DNA of 64,000 bases. It comes from Tyto alba. Its lineage: Eukaryota; Chordata; Aves; Strigiformes; Tytonidae. The notes under the pieces were generated by a model, which saw only the letters and a program-made list of their open reading frames with translations, was not told the origin of the DNA and did no database searches. Every line of letters starts with the position of its first letter. The stretch's first letter is position 1. The stretch lies in the NCBI RefSeq assembly GCF_018691265.1, contig NW_024881322.1, positions 868,001 to 932,000 of the forward strand. The letters are read 5' to 3'. Both the position numbers and the translations under genes were made by a program. Below are positions 49,301 through 61,850 of the stretch, piece after piece.

Positions 49301-51786
49301 TTCTTCTGATTCAATTCCTTCTGCCTCTATTTTAATCTAGTTTTGATCCTATTAACTGGTTTCCATCCATCCTTTTTATGTACCATTAAATATGAACATC
49401 AGAGTAGCAGTTGCATCCCAGTGGTAGGAACATTTTAATATTTATGTATATTCATATTCACACTTCAAAAAAGAATACTTTTTTTTTTTTGTTGTTGTTT
49501 TGCTTTTGGTGGGACAGGTGGGGTTTAATTACTGGCTTCTGTTCCAAAACCAGTATGGTGAGGTAGAAAGTTGCCACTGAGTAGACTGATGGAGAGGAGC
49601 TCCTTTTTATTGCAATTTGCAGTAGATGAACTATACATAAATATTATTCCTCACTTAATTTTGTTCCAACTTTCGATAAGGAGAACAAAAGTTGAGAAAA
49701 ATTGGGGGGGGGGGGGAAGGGCTAGAGTTTGCTGTGTTTGGAGCCTTTGCTCTCAATAGGGCAAGGGCTGAACAGCGAGGGGAGAGATCTCCACCCTCTG
49801 CCAGTAGTAGTACTGGCTCCGAACATGGTTTATGATCAGGGTCCAGGGAGGATTAATACCTCCTCATCACTTTTCTTAACTTTTGTATCCTCCCTGGCCT
49901 CGGACAGGCTTGCTTTGCACAAATCCAGTTGCAGCTACGGACAGACTAATGGTTGGAAGGGGCCGGCTTTATTTTGTGCTTGCATTTTGGAGAGGCTTTT
50001 CCTCGTGACATGGTAGATATGACACAATGACCCTAGCTTTTCTTACACATCTCTTGTTTTTTAATAAGAATGTTAAATGGATCAAATTGGCATGGGAAAG
50101 CTCCCAGACCCTTTCTTCTATGTTTTGTCTGTTTCAGAGGAATATCAATATCAGAAAAGCCAACACTATGAAGAGGTTCAAGCTGCTTAGCGGTCTAGGT
50201 TCATGGAGAAGACGTGGAGTGTGACTGTGATCTTGCAGTGCTTATTCTTTGTTTCCACGTAAGTATATTTTTGGTTCCATCTACAACATTACATAAATAA
50301 TTTTCCAGTATTAAATACCTGTTTTGCATTTTAATATTTTGATATTGTTTTAATTTTTCCTTCATCACTGGTAGTGGTTTGTTTTCATGACTCCCTTGCT
50401 CTGTCACTCCATTGGCAGGATGTTAAGACTTTTACTCAAAAGTGAGAAAAAACTTGCGCATCCTGCTGGTTTTAATCAAAACATATTTAGTCTATTCCAG
50501 GAGAAATGATGCTTGGCTTCTTCTAGAAAATACTCACCTTCTCTTTGTAATGCATTTGGAGTTCTCGTTTGAATTAAGTTAGAGATTGTTGTGTGCTTTT
50601 TGGAAAGAACATCCGCTTTTCCAAAGTAAGCCTAATGTTATTGAATATTTAAAGATATATTTAATCTTCCAGCTGGCAAAGGATTTTGTCCTTTTGACCA
50701 GAAATCTTGAAATCTGCAGAAAGTCTGGTGCAAAATCGGGGAAGGAGGAAATAAAATAATCTTTAAAAAAGCTGTTAATTATTTTTCTGGAGTGTATTTA
50801 AGCCTACAGATTATTCTGTCTCAGAGATTTAACAGTTTGGGAAGCCTTTTCATTAAGCAACTCCAGGAGACTCTGAATTCCTTCTGAAACTGCAGAACCA
50901 TGGAAGAAAGATTTGTCTGTATTCTTGATTGATCTGCAGCGCTGTTCCGTTATTATATGCTTCTGCTAAATGTGTGCGGTTCAAGGCAGGGTTACTCCCT
51001 GATAAGAAAGAAATCCAGGCACTGTGGGTGTGTGAATATTTATGTCTGCAGTTTCTTTACACATGCTGCTTAAGATTGAATGTGGTTCAAAGAACCCATG
51101 ACACCTGCAATATCTGGTTTTTGCAATAGGGCATGTCTATAAATGTGTTAATTTCTAGCTCCTCAAAACATTCTAGCCTCTGCCACTGTACTTTGGCAGC
51201 TTCTTATTCTCCTTCCTTAAAAAATCAGCTGCACGAATGTTTTATTGTCCGCTTCTTTATTATTTTCCGTATTAAAAATCATACTTGCAGCAGTACCCAT
51301 CCTGTCTTCTTTCAGCTGCCGTTCACGCTGCTGTTTCCGAGTGACTGCCAGTCAGTCACCTCTTTCCATTTCTTTCCGTACAGCCAAGCCAGCATCCCAG
51401 TTTTCACCTGGTCCGGAGCAGATCAGGTGACGGTGCTTAGGGCTGAGAAACCACGGAATAGGTATTTTCACTGTTGTTCTGCTACCTCCTGTCCAGTTTT
51501 TACAGTTTCCTCTCAGACGATGTTTTGGCTGCCGGCTGCGTCGTTCTAGAACAGACAGAAAGTTCGGAAGGCGTTCTGGGACAGAGCCGGGGGATTTCCT
51601 GCCGGGCGGTTACGCGCACAGGCTGTTTGCTGTGCCCGCCGGTGCCCGCGCCGCCTGGGCACCCTCTTTTGGGGGTGCTCCCGGCTGCCCCGCATCTCCA
51701 GGCTCCCGTGGAGCTCCCCTGGCTCCGAGGCATCCCCGTCATGCGACGGCTATCGCCGGCAGCCCCTGGCTATCCCCAGCCCCACT
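46349..51786. other. Intergenic, no gene seen
   Basis: AT-rich apart from a GC-rich patch at about 46780-47030. A G13 run lies at 49704-49716. No gene, RNA gene or identifiable repeat was found. Confidence 0.6.
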
Positions 51787-52037
51787 GGCTCGGGGGCCAG
51801 CCCCAGGGTGGGGGGCTGGCTCGGCTCGGGGGCCAGCCCCAGGGTGGGGGGCTCGGCTCGGGGGCCAGCCCCAGGGTGGGGGGCTCGCTCAGGGGCCAGC
51901 CCCAGGGTGGGGGGCTCGGCTCGGGGGCCAGCCCCAGGGTGGGGGGCTGGCTCGGCTCGGGGGCCAGCCCCAGGGTGGGGGGCTCGGCTCGGGGGCCAGC
52001 CCCAGGGTGGGGGGCTGGCTGGGCTCGGGGGCCAGCG
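51787..52037. repeat. GC-rich 32/36-bp minisatellite
   Basis: Seven near-identical copies of a unit built on CCAGCCCCAGGGTGGGGGGC. The spacer is GGCTCGGGGG or a version longer by four bases (GGCT duplicated), giving 32- and 36-bp periods. A diverged eighth copy ends the array at about 52037. Every frame on both strands stays open through it, so the long Gly/Pro-rich frames from 51474 to 52227 are artefacts. The G-rich strand has many G3+ runs and could form G-quadruplexes. Confidence 0.95.
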
Positions 52038-52549
52038 GAGCATTCCTGGCCGGGGTGATGTGCTGGGGCGAGGGGCGCGGCGGTGTGCCTGGGGCCACGC
52101 AGCCCAGGCGCGCCAAATCCAGCAGTGCCGCTCTCCTTTGGAAGCACTGGATCAGGCCCTTGGACGCTGTCTCCTCGGCCTCCTCTCAGCGATTATCTTC
52201 CCTAATGTGTCCATCGTGATGTTTTAAATTGGTTAATTAACTTCTCCGCTGAGCACGAGCTCAAACTCCCGCCGCTGGCGTCATTAGACATTCTTTAGAT
52301 GCGATGCAACTTTAAATGCTGTCTGATTATTTTCCTCTTATGGCTGCAGACTTACGTTGTCGCAGCCCTTGTTAGGCCTTTGATGAACTATTAGCCTACT
52401 ACCTAGTCGTATCCTTATCAGTCATATTCTCAAGTTCCCTGTTGCTTCTGTGGCAGAGCTAGTATAATTGCATGTGATATTTTTTCAGGTCTTCAGCACA
52501 TTAACTCTACATGGCTAAGCAAAAATGGCTTAAAAATCTTCAAGTAAGA

Positions 52550-52572
52550 TTTTTTTTTTTTTTTTTTTTTTC
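52550..52572. repeat. T23 homopolymer
   Basis: Twenty-three T bases; no recognisable element boundary beside it. Confidence 0.9.
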
Positions 52573-54383
52573 CAGAATTCCTCTTATAAGGGACCTTGCA
52601 TAGTCATTGACTCATTCAGTTAATTAACTAAATGAAATAGTTAATTCATTTTCAACAAAGACTAAATATTACTTGCTTTTTTAAGGGAATTGAGAACATT
52701 TTACAGCTGTGGAACAACTCCAAAGAAATCTGCTTACTTAACTTTTTTGCTATTGTGAAATGGGAGAAAACAACTTTTGTTGGTCTGATACATAAAATTA
52801 TACCCCCGACTCCCAACAACAACCCACCCGAAAGAAAAAGCTAAAGAGAAACGTGAGATTTGGAGTTCTTTTCCAGCTCGTATACGTACATGGTGGGGTC
52901 TGTGCAATATATATGTGCATATCTATATGTACACACATATGTCATATTGATCTTGACAGAAGTTTTATCGGCACGGAGTGTTTTTTCTATGAAGTGGAGA
53001 GGCGAATACAGGCCACGATGTGTCTCTGAGGTCTTTTTCTGGAGAGGCGCGTGTGCTCCTGTGGCACGAGCGGCTCCGGCCCCACTGGGGGTTAGTCCCT
53101 CGTGCTGGGGGGATGCCCCCCGGGGCACCCCGCCTGCAGGAGGCACTTGCTGGCAAGGGCACAGGCAGCCCTGGGCTGGGTGCCTGAGGTCTCAGCATCT
53201 TTCTTTGTTTACCCGAGAGAGACGTGTGCCTTAAACTCTCTCTCACAGCACACAGATGAGTCATTCCCCCTTTCATCACCTGAAATTTTGCTTTATCCCT
53301 TCACATTGCTTTGATACACTTTTCTGGATTTTCTATACGATATTCTTTTTATATTCTGAGCTTTTATTTACAGTCCTAAACTTTTCGAAGATTAATAGTG
53401 TGCACTGATGCATTGAACTCCTTACTTCTGTGGTTTCTTGGTTTTCTGGTTTCTAGGATTCTAGCTTGACTTCATTTTGTCTGGATTTCAAAATAAAGTT
53501 AGGAATGGACTTTTTTTTTTTTTTTTTCTGAAGAAACAGCTGAGCTATAAGTTAAAATAACATGCATGCTCTGTGACACCCAGGAACTACAATAATACAG
53601 CAAACCCAGGGAGCTTTAGAAGTGTACGGGTTTCTGAGTACTCAGACATTTCATAGTTTCATTGCAGTCAAAAGGAAATGTGCAAGCTATAGACAAAAAA
53701 TAAAGTTGCAGAAAGGCCATCTATGTTAACATAAATTAGAACAGCAGTGAACTGCAGCTAATTAAGAATAGACTGGATACTACAGCTCTGAAAGCAGCGT
53801 GAATATATGATAACTCCAATTTATTAGTGAGTACAGCTGAACCTAAGATATTTTGAAAACATTTTATGTCTTGCAGTAATGAAACTGCTGGACCTAAGAC
53901 CTCTTGTGCAAATGAACCCATTCATCGTATCGGTTGCACGAAGTCCTGTTGCCAGGACACACTGCTACCAGGACTTCAATCTATTTCCTTCGGAATGGGT
54001 ATTTTAACATCTAAGACAACGATCCTGTCACGAGATGCGTTCAGCTGGCTCCTGTGCAGAGCGCTACGGTCACTACTGGGAATCTTGGTTAACGCTTGCT
54101 TGCACAAACCAGAGAGCAGGAGGAGCCTCTGCTGCTTTCTCCCCTGTGATGAAATGTCGCTACTGTTTTCAGTTGCATTCTTCCTTCTTAGCTGTATGCA
54201 AGAATGTAAGTGAAGGACAGAATTAGTTGGAAAACTTATGCTTAATGAGAAGCTGTGAACAAAATATTAGTAAACATTTGCCCAAAATACATTTTCCTAA
54301 GTGATGATACTGGTGGATGTGCTCAGGAGGTAAAAGCACAAAAAAAAAAAGAAGGAAAAGAAGTTAGGACACAGGTGTTTGGA

Positions 54384-54408
54384 TTTTTTTTTTTTTTTTT
54401 TTTTTTTT
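54384..54408. repeat. T25 homopolymer
   Basis: Twenty-five T bases, preceded within 60 bases by an A-rich tract (about 54339-54350). Confidence 0.9.
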
Positions 54409-55439
54409 CTATTATGAGAATTTAATCCTAGAACATGCCAAAAATAATTTACTGAGGGGAAAATTCAATAGTAAAACAAATCTTGAGAGAGATAAAATTA
54501 TCTCATTGATGAAAACTTGGATGAAAAGACCTTTTTTTAGGGCTTCATCAGAATGCTCTTCTGGAAGCCAGACAGAGCCTATTACCTGGCCTGATATGGC
54601 TGCTTAGTATATTTACAACTAAAATCTTTCTCTGTGTTTAGCTCCCAGGATGATAGGTTCCCACATACAATCTCTTAGATCGAGATGAAAAGTAATGTTA
54701 ATTTTTTTTTCTTTTGCATGCCTGAATAGTGAGTCTTTTAAAGTGTTGTGGTGGAAGGCATGAACATACAGCTACAAAGGCTTAAGAACAAGTTTTAATT
54801 TAGGCAGGGCTAACTGACCCTTGGGGCTCCACTGATGTTCAAAAATGGAAAGGCAGAGAAGTGATAAGAGTTTGGATTATGCTATCTGTATTTCAGGCTG
54901 CTGGAGAGAGGTGTCAGTATTTGATACTATATATTATTTTAGTCTAATCGAAGATGTATGCGTGGCACATGGGTAGCTTAGAAACCATTCTGACGGGGCA
55001 AACCCAAAAGGAAGCTTTATTCCTCGTGGGTTGGAGAATGATTTCAGCTGTCGTGCAGAGGTGATCCCGCTGCCTGAGCTGCCTTCTGGGCCCGATCCCG
55101 GGCGCCAGCTCTGCCCAGCACAGATGCTGCAGCTGGGGGCAGCCGGCCGAGCGGACCCGTGCTTACATCCAGCGTGCAGCTGAGTGGCAACGGGTTAGGC
55201 AGAGTCCTCTGCAAGGGCTGTGTGGAGGAGCACGTGTCGCTCCCCAGAACAAGGACTGAGAGAGGGAAGCGCAAACAACGGCGAGAGGCAGGGCTTGGTA
55301 AAAAATAAAGGATGGCGAGGCGTAGACCCTCCCAGCCAGGGGATGTCTCAGACACTTGCAGGTGACACGAGTCTAGTGACGGGGTGGGTAAGGGGGAGGC
55401 TGGAGCTGATGGGGCTGCCTGGGTAGCACAGGAGGCGGC

Positions 55440-55459
55440 GGGGGGGGGGGGGGGGGGGG
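55440..55459. repeat. G20 homopolymer
   Basis: Twenty G bases at the left edge of the LTR-like block. Confidence 0.9.
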
Positions 55460-55462
55460 CCC

Positions 55463-56117
55463 TGTGGAGACAGGAGGGTTCTGCTCTGGTGCACCTTGTA
55501 AAGTTCCAAAGCCACCTGTACGGTGAATGACTTTTGCTTCATTACCCATGCAATGCATATTAAAGTTGACAGCCCTGAATAAGCTAACAAAGATTAACAA
55601 GGTCATGCTAGCTAAATCATCCCACGAAGCGCCTTACTCCTCCCCATGTGTATGATAGGTAGATGTGTACGTCAGTCTAGGGGAGGGACCCGAGGAAAGT
55701 GTGAATAAATGGAGGATAGCAAGGGTAGCAGAAAGAAAGTGAAGTGAAGACGACGGGTGCATCCTTGAACCCTTGTTGATGGGCCCAATGCAGGAACCTG
55801 GACCAGCGATCTCTGTTGCTATCCCTATCTCTCTTCTCTTTTCCCCCCTTTCCTTGTTCTCATTAAATAACACAAGGCATATCATGCTGCTTGCCATCAT
55901 TTGTTATATACTGAGCCAATTATCATGTATCCAATTAATACATTGTGGGAGGTGGTTTATGTATGGACTCCGAGACTTGTCTCACCGTTCTCCACTCTCT
56001 TGGGTATTTATGAACCTAAACCACTTGTCTTCCTCTTCTCTGCGGGATGTGACAGGCTGACTTTCCCAGTCCGGGTTTCATTCTTCAGTGGAGTGACACC
56101 ACCCGTGTGTGAGACAA
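55463..56117 (+). mobile_element. Probable LTR of an endogenous retrovirus
   Basis: A block with LTR-like layout. It has TGTGGAGACAGG at the left, a GA-rich stretch, a long C/T-rich stretch ending in 'ccttgttctcattaaataac' (ATTAAA poly(A)-type signal near 55863), and GTGTGTGAGACA at the right. Phrases such as 'ccaatgcaggaacctggacc' resemble bird retroviral LTRs as I remember them. No target-site duplication or neighbouring viral coding sequence was found, so edges and class are uncertain. Confidence 0.4.
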
Positions 56118-57734
56118 ATAGTATCCATTAAAGATAAGTGCTGCTGCCGATACGGACTTGTGACCTTCAGCTGCATGGCAAAACGGGCTCAGCGTTCATC
56201 TGCAGCTAATATTGCTCAGCTTTGTTTATTTTTCTTAATGCAATAGGAATTTCCTTTTGAGCTGATGGAAGCTCTGTTTATCCAGGACACGGCTTCATGC
56301 TGCAGTGCCTGGCTTTTGTCTGTAAATTTTTGTTTGTTTGGTTTTTTTAATTCACAAGACAGGAATTACTTTTATTTTGCAAAAATGTGTCATCAGGCAG
56401 CTTTGTGAAACTCTACATGATAATATTTATAAGGGGGGAATAAAACATGACTTGCCATTCTAATAAATCATGTAATGTGCATTAGACTCTTCATTATGTG
56501 CACCAGGCATTTTCTGAGAACCCATGGAAATTTGGTGATCTGTTTCTAACCAGCTAGTGTATATTTAAGGAATATTTTTATTGAATTTAAATCCAGGGCT
56601 ATAAGATACCATTCTGAGTTTTCCATACACGAAATATTCATGCATAAAGTGAAACTGCCTGCCTCCTGGGCAGAGAAACCGAGGAGTAATCGTGCATCTG
56701 CGAGTCATAGAAATAAAATGAGCCTGAAGGGCCCTTAATGCACATTTTGTCTCTCATCTTCATTCTGTTTCAGCTCCCAGGCTTCTTGTTTTGCAGTAGC
56801 GGAGGCTGGAAGTATTGTTGGGTGGGCACAAGATGAATGCTAACAATCATCTTCATCCTGGGATACTTTTTCACAAAACCATGAATTGCAATAAGTACTA
56901 TCACTAGTTTAAAATAATTTTATTGACTTCATGCACTATTGCACAAGTAAAATCTGGTGAGACCACGCCATACTGGCCTTGTCTCTTGGCACTTAGAGCA
57001 GACTTACCTCTGCTTTTTAAATGTTTTTGAAAACTTGTTCACAAATTCATTTCTGTCTTTGCTATCTCGCGTCAAGTATTTTGCACTAGCTGTTAATTTG
57101 AACCTGTATGTTAAACTCCGGGGATTCCTTTGGGAACGTTTTTTTGGAGCAGATTCAGTAGCAACTTAAATTGTGAAATAACAAGCTAATCTGAAAGCCA
57201 GAAGACTTTGAATTTATTTTGTTCCTTTCCAGTGGGCTTGTTTATTTGGTTTTATTTTTAAATACGTGCATCTGAAGCTCTGGGCTTATGTACAAAAATT
57301 TGAAAAGGATTAGGACTGCAGCTTGGATACCATAGTGATAAGGGTGGTATGACTGCGCGCAGGGACAGATCCACCCGCCCACACGAAGACGTGCTCATTT
57401 TCCATTAGACCTCAGTCAGTTTTGCAGAGAAGGCTCGGGAAAAACTTTGCAAGACTGGAAGGCCGGTGTGCAGGGTTGGCCCTGGGACTGTGGGACGTGA
57501 AGGTTGCAGAGGGAAGGAGGATTTGCTGAATGCATGCCCTGTCTCTAGTACTCTGCTGGGTCATCAGCTGGGCACTGTTGCCCAGGGCAAGCAGCAGCCC
57601 ACCCAGTGACGGGAGCTGGACTGGAGCGACCCAGCCTGCTGAGTGCCCCTGGCAGGTTTGGTCCCTCCTGAGGCCAATACATCTCCGTCCTTGGCAGCTA
57701 TGGGATGCCGAGCCAACACCTTCTGTGCTAACTG
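56118..57734. other. Intergenic, no gene seen
   Basis: AT-rich to 57340, then moderately GC-rich to the start of the duplication. Frames on both strands in 57412-57802 have no recognisable similarity. Confidence 0.6.
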
Positions 57735-58016
57735 CAGAGCTTGGAACAAATGGGTTGAAGTTTAAAGGTTTGATTTCAGTTCGGCTCAATGGTCCTTTAT
57801 AGTCCTGTCGTCTCTGTGTCTGGTTGTGAGCTTAACGTTTCTTCCTTTCTAAAGGAAAGAAAGTGTGGCTATGATAGCACACAGTAGAGAGGAACACGGG
57901 ACACATCTCTCTCTCTGCTATCAGGAAACTAAAGGAACAACCACTGAAATTTAGAGAGGAGGTTAAAAAATAATTGAAAAACAATTTTTTGGTATTTTAT
58001 TCAATCCAAATTACAA
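57735..58016. repeat. Direct repeat copy A (282 bp)
   Basis: First of two copies of a 282-bp segment. It is identical to copy B apart from seven substitutions and has no indels (constant offset 2510), about 97.5% identity. Within it, around 57839-57862, CTTCCTTT and AAAGGAAAG form an imperfect inverted repeat. Confidence 0.95.
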
Positions 58017-60244
58017 CAATAATGGCTCCTACCCCATCCTCCTTTTGCTTTCCTTGTTGAAAATTGCTGGAAAAAAGCAGCTTAATTTAGGCTTTAGGCC
58101 GCATATCTTGGCTTTATGGCATCGGGAGGTTTTGGCGGGGGCAGGTCGAGGGGAATAGTCCCGTGAACCACCAGCTGGACTTCTGAGGTCTGATTTTACA
58201 GCACAGGGACTGGAAGTTTTTTGGACTGTCAAGGTTAAGACTGCATTTTATCCTATATTCATTACGTCGTTGCAGACTGTCTTATTGGAAAAGATGTGAG
58301 GCCGGCACCAAAACCTGCTAAGCCAAAGTGAATACTTGAGTTGAAGTATGGGCCAGGCTGTGACATCAAGCCAGGGTTTTGCCAGATCAGAGAACATAAC
58401 TTGCCATGCATGTGTCCATATTAGCTCCTCCTGGCTGAAAGCCTTCCCCACATATTGTGCAGCATTTGGGTGCTGTGGGGAAGAGAGGAGGAAGGAAAGG
58501 AATGATGGAGAGTGTGTTGATGGGCAGACGTGGGACTGGTTAGTTATCCACTCACTCTGACATTGCCATTTTGATATGAAATGGTGATTTGGATTAGTAG
58601 AATTTTTTTTTTTTTAATCTTTTTTCTGTTTTGGTTGTGTGTTTTTTGTGGTGATGTTTTGTTTTTGTTTTGTTTGGCTCTTTGTTTTCTTTTCTTTTTT
58701 GTTTGTTTGTTTGTTTGTTTGTATTTGTTTCTTTTAACCCAGAGACCTTTTTTCCTCTCTGCATATGCTCAGCTGTTTTTTTTTGGATCCTCTTTTAAAA
58801 AACAGAGCAAAGGTGAACAGGTTTGCTATTAGTGGTTAAGGGTTAATTGAATGGTTACCCATGTGATCTGGCTGAGCCGTTCAAACAGGGAAAGGTGCCT
58901 TAGATATTGGAGACCTGGGCAAAAAAAATTTGGAAGCCTCCTTTCAAAATCTTCACCTTTATGCTGACCTTTGTAGAGCTATCCAAGCAGTGGATCAGCT
59001 TGTGCAACTATAAAAAAAACAACTGAAGGAGTTGTATTTATATGACAGAAACAAAGAATGAGACCTCTTGTTTTTCCAGTTTGTACTTTCTTAAAAAGAG
59101 ATAAGATGATGTATAAAGGGATATGCTTCGAAGCTGCAAGTCAGATGTCTGTTTACAGAGTCTCAGCCTCCCGAGGGAGCACGTGTGGACGAGGAGGCAC
59201 AGGAAGGAAGGTTGTCAAGAGCTTTCCCATCGATTTCCACAGGGTACCTTGCTGCATTTTGATGGTTCCAGCAGAAAATTCCCCAAAGGGGCAGAAACAT
59301 TCCATCAAATGCGTTTGAATCTCCAAGGCCTGGTTTGGGTTGTCAAGGAACATCCTTGCTGAAACCACAGTGGTGTATTCCTACCTTGAAAAATGCACCC
59401 TGCTTGTGCCACGTTTCAACAGGGGCACAGGAGTGATCATCCTTCAGGTAAGGTTATAGCAACGTTACTAGGCTTTTGCCCCAAACAGCAAGACTAACAC
59501 AGCTGGGCCAAAACAAAATTCAGATACCTGCAGTGCCTTCCCAGGTTTGCTGGATTCTCAGGAAGACGTGCTGTCATCCATCCAGGCAGAACATAAACAG
59601 GCTTAATTAGTACAGAATTGGCAAGAGTTCATATTTCTTTTCAGCATGAGCTCTGTTTATGAGAAGCCACGTGAGGACTTTTCAAAAGCCGTTTATCCAT
59701 GAGAAATCTTGGAGAGAATACAAGTGAACTTTCTGGGAGCCAGCCTTTTGCTGTTAGGTTATTAATAACATTGCTTCCTGGGTTGCTATTTGTCTTCTGC
59801 GGTGAGTAGGTGCCTTGAGCCACCCTGCTCACTGCAACTCCAGGAGATACTAGGTCAAAATTGCTTTGTTTCATGAGCTTTGGCGTTTCTGCCTCTCGCT
59901 GGCAAGATGGCAGAGTCCAGCTCTTGCCTCGCCTCCACCTCAGCCTTCGCTGCTCCTCCCGTGAGGTGAAGGAATAAACACTGCGTGGTGAAACTCCACC
60001 TTTATGGGCTTAATGGGCTGTAAATCAATGCTCTCACCCCAGAAAGGGCCTACAGAGAGCTCAGGGTGTCAGTACAATGAAGAAAACATTAGAAAGCTCA
60101 TTGTAAAAGACAGTGAGCAATAAAGATACATTCCCATGCTCTTAAAGGAATCAGTGGAGGGATCATATCCAGATCGGGTATAGATTGTTCTGGATGGCAC
60201 TGGCCACTCTGCCTTCACAGGATGTTCAACAAGTGGAGTATGTC
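58017..60244. other. Spacer between the direct repeats, no gene seen
   Basis: A 2.2 kb stretch of mixed sequence with a T/TTTG-rich low-complexity tract at about 58605-58735. No retroviral or transposon coding sequence is recognisable. Confidence 0.6.
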
Positions 60245-60526
60245 CAGAGCTTGGAACAAATGGGTTGAAGTTTAAAGGTTTGATTTCAGTTCAGCTCGAT
60301 GGTCCTTTATAGTCCTGTTGTCTCTGTGTCTGGTTGTGAGCTTAAAGTTTCTTCCTTTCTAAAGGAAAGAAAGTGTGGCTATGATAGTACACAGTAGAGA
60401 GGAACACGGGACACATCTCTCTCTCTGCTATCAGGAAACCAAAGGAACAACCACTGAAATTTAGAGAGGAGGTTAAAAAATAATTGAAAAACAATGTTTT
60501 GGTATTTTATTCAATCCAAATTACAA
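60245..60526. repeat. Direct repeat copy B (282 bp)
   Basis: Second copy, same orientation, 2510 bases downstream of copy A. Left flanks (ACTG and TGTC) and right flanks (CAATAATGG and TGAAACCTC) differ at once, so the edges are sharp. Confidence 0.95.
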
Positions 60527-61639
60527 TGAAACCTCACGAGGAGGGGGTGGGCACCAGACCAAACACAAACAGTAAAATACTATACCAAACAAAAGTGATA
60601 GGGATTAATTTCTTTTTAATAATTCAGAAGTAATCCATCCATGTCAATACAGCATAACAGATAGCTCTGAAGTATTCATCCTGCACAGCCAGTTGCTTTC
60701 ATTGAGGCCACAGATAATCTGAAGACAGCTCTGCCCAGGCTGCCAATCTTGGGCACCTGCAACAGGTGGTTACGCAGGTCTGTACATTTTCAGGTCATGT
60801 CCTAAAACTAGTTCTACCCTGCTCTCCAAAGTGCATTTGCTTAGTGACCAGTAGCTGACCACTTGTGATATGTGGTCACACCCTTGGGGTCTTGACATCT
60901 GTCATCTTGTACTCTCAGGGGTCTCTGCTGCCCTTCTCTGATCTTCCTCAGCAGTCTGTAGCATGTCACTTCTGGATTACACAACTATTGTTTTGTTAGT
61001 GCAGCCTAGTTCCTCTACAAAAATAGTGGTCCGTTAGGAGATACAGAGATAAGTCAGTATCATTGCTGTGCTAAAAAAATTGTTTTATAACAGCCACATT
61101 AGTCTGTCACAGGATACTGTTACTGCCAAGAATATGCAAAGTTAAGAGAAGACATCAGACACCTGTACAAAGATCAAGACTATCTAGAGATTTCAGTAAT
61201 AACAACTATAACGTTGGAAGGGCTGTCAAGCAGTACAGAAGGATAATTAACTTTGGTGGTTAAGCCAAAATCTACTAGGGCTTGGGAGATGACCTAATGT
61301 TAGAATGGGCAGATTACTCTGTGCTCTCTGAAGCACAAAACAGCGGCCCCTGAGCGGAGCCCAGCACCACTTGGTGGATGTAACTCGGGTCTGGCTCCTC
61401 GGGGCAGCCGCCGCTGTGCGCCAACGGCCTCTCCCGAGCGGCTCGGCGGGGACCTCCTGCCAGGGCCTCGGGTGGCTGGGAGGCAGGAGGGGGAGGACAG
61501 CTGAGGTTAGCCGAAAAAGTGAGAGCTACAAGGAGGCTTAACCTGGCTGTAGGCAGCTATTTGGGAAGTGGAGGCTTGGCAGTGCTCCCCAGTCTAGCAG
61601 ACTTGAGGTATCCAAACAATCCGCCAGCTGGGAGGTGAT
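60527..61639. other. Intergenic, no gene seen
   Basis: AT-rich with one GC-rich patch at about 61340-61500. No gene or clear repeat. Confidence 0.6.
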
Positions 61640-61850
61640 GCTAGACACAGTCAGATCAAAAAAGGTAAAACACCATAAAAGCAGCAGTAGTTTGGAGCAG
61701 TTTGTGAGATGGTGGATTCTCCATCCTTGCACAGAGATGGGAAGTTTTCTCCTTGAAAAGATATTTTGATTTACTCGGTCATTGACTGAGGATATTGATT
61801 TATGTAGTTTAGACCAGGCAATCCCGGTGGTCCCTTCCAGGTCTGGGACT
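61640..61850 (+). mobile_element. Weak CR1-like 3' end remnant
   Basis: 'gatggtggattctccatcct' and, about 100 bases later, 'ggtggtcccttccaggtctg' match, in order, the last part of sense-strand CR1-type 3' ends as I remember them. Divergence is high, suggesting an old insertion. The left edge is not defined. Confidence 0.45.

Larger units (their letters stand above)
52038..55439. other. Intergenic, no gene seen
   Basis: Mixed composition. T23 run at 52550-52572, T25 run at 54384-54408, and moderately GC-rich patches at about 53030-53180 and 55040-55430. No supported gene. Confidence 0.6.

Noticed and set aside
51474..52227. Long Gly/Pro-rich open frames on both strands
   Set aside because: They are produced by the GC-rich minisatellite, whose units lack stop codons in every frame.
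57735..60526. The 282-bp repeats as the two LTRs of a small retrotransposon
   Set aside because: No TG...CA ends, no primer-binding site after copy A, no polypurine tract before copy B and no coding sequence between them.
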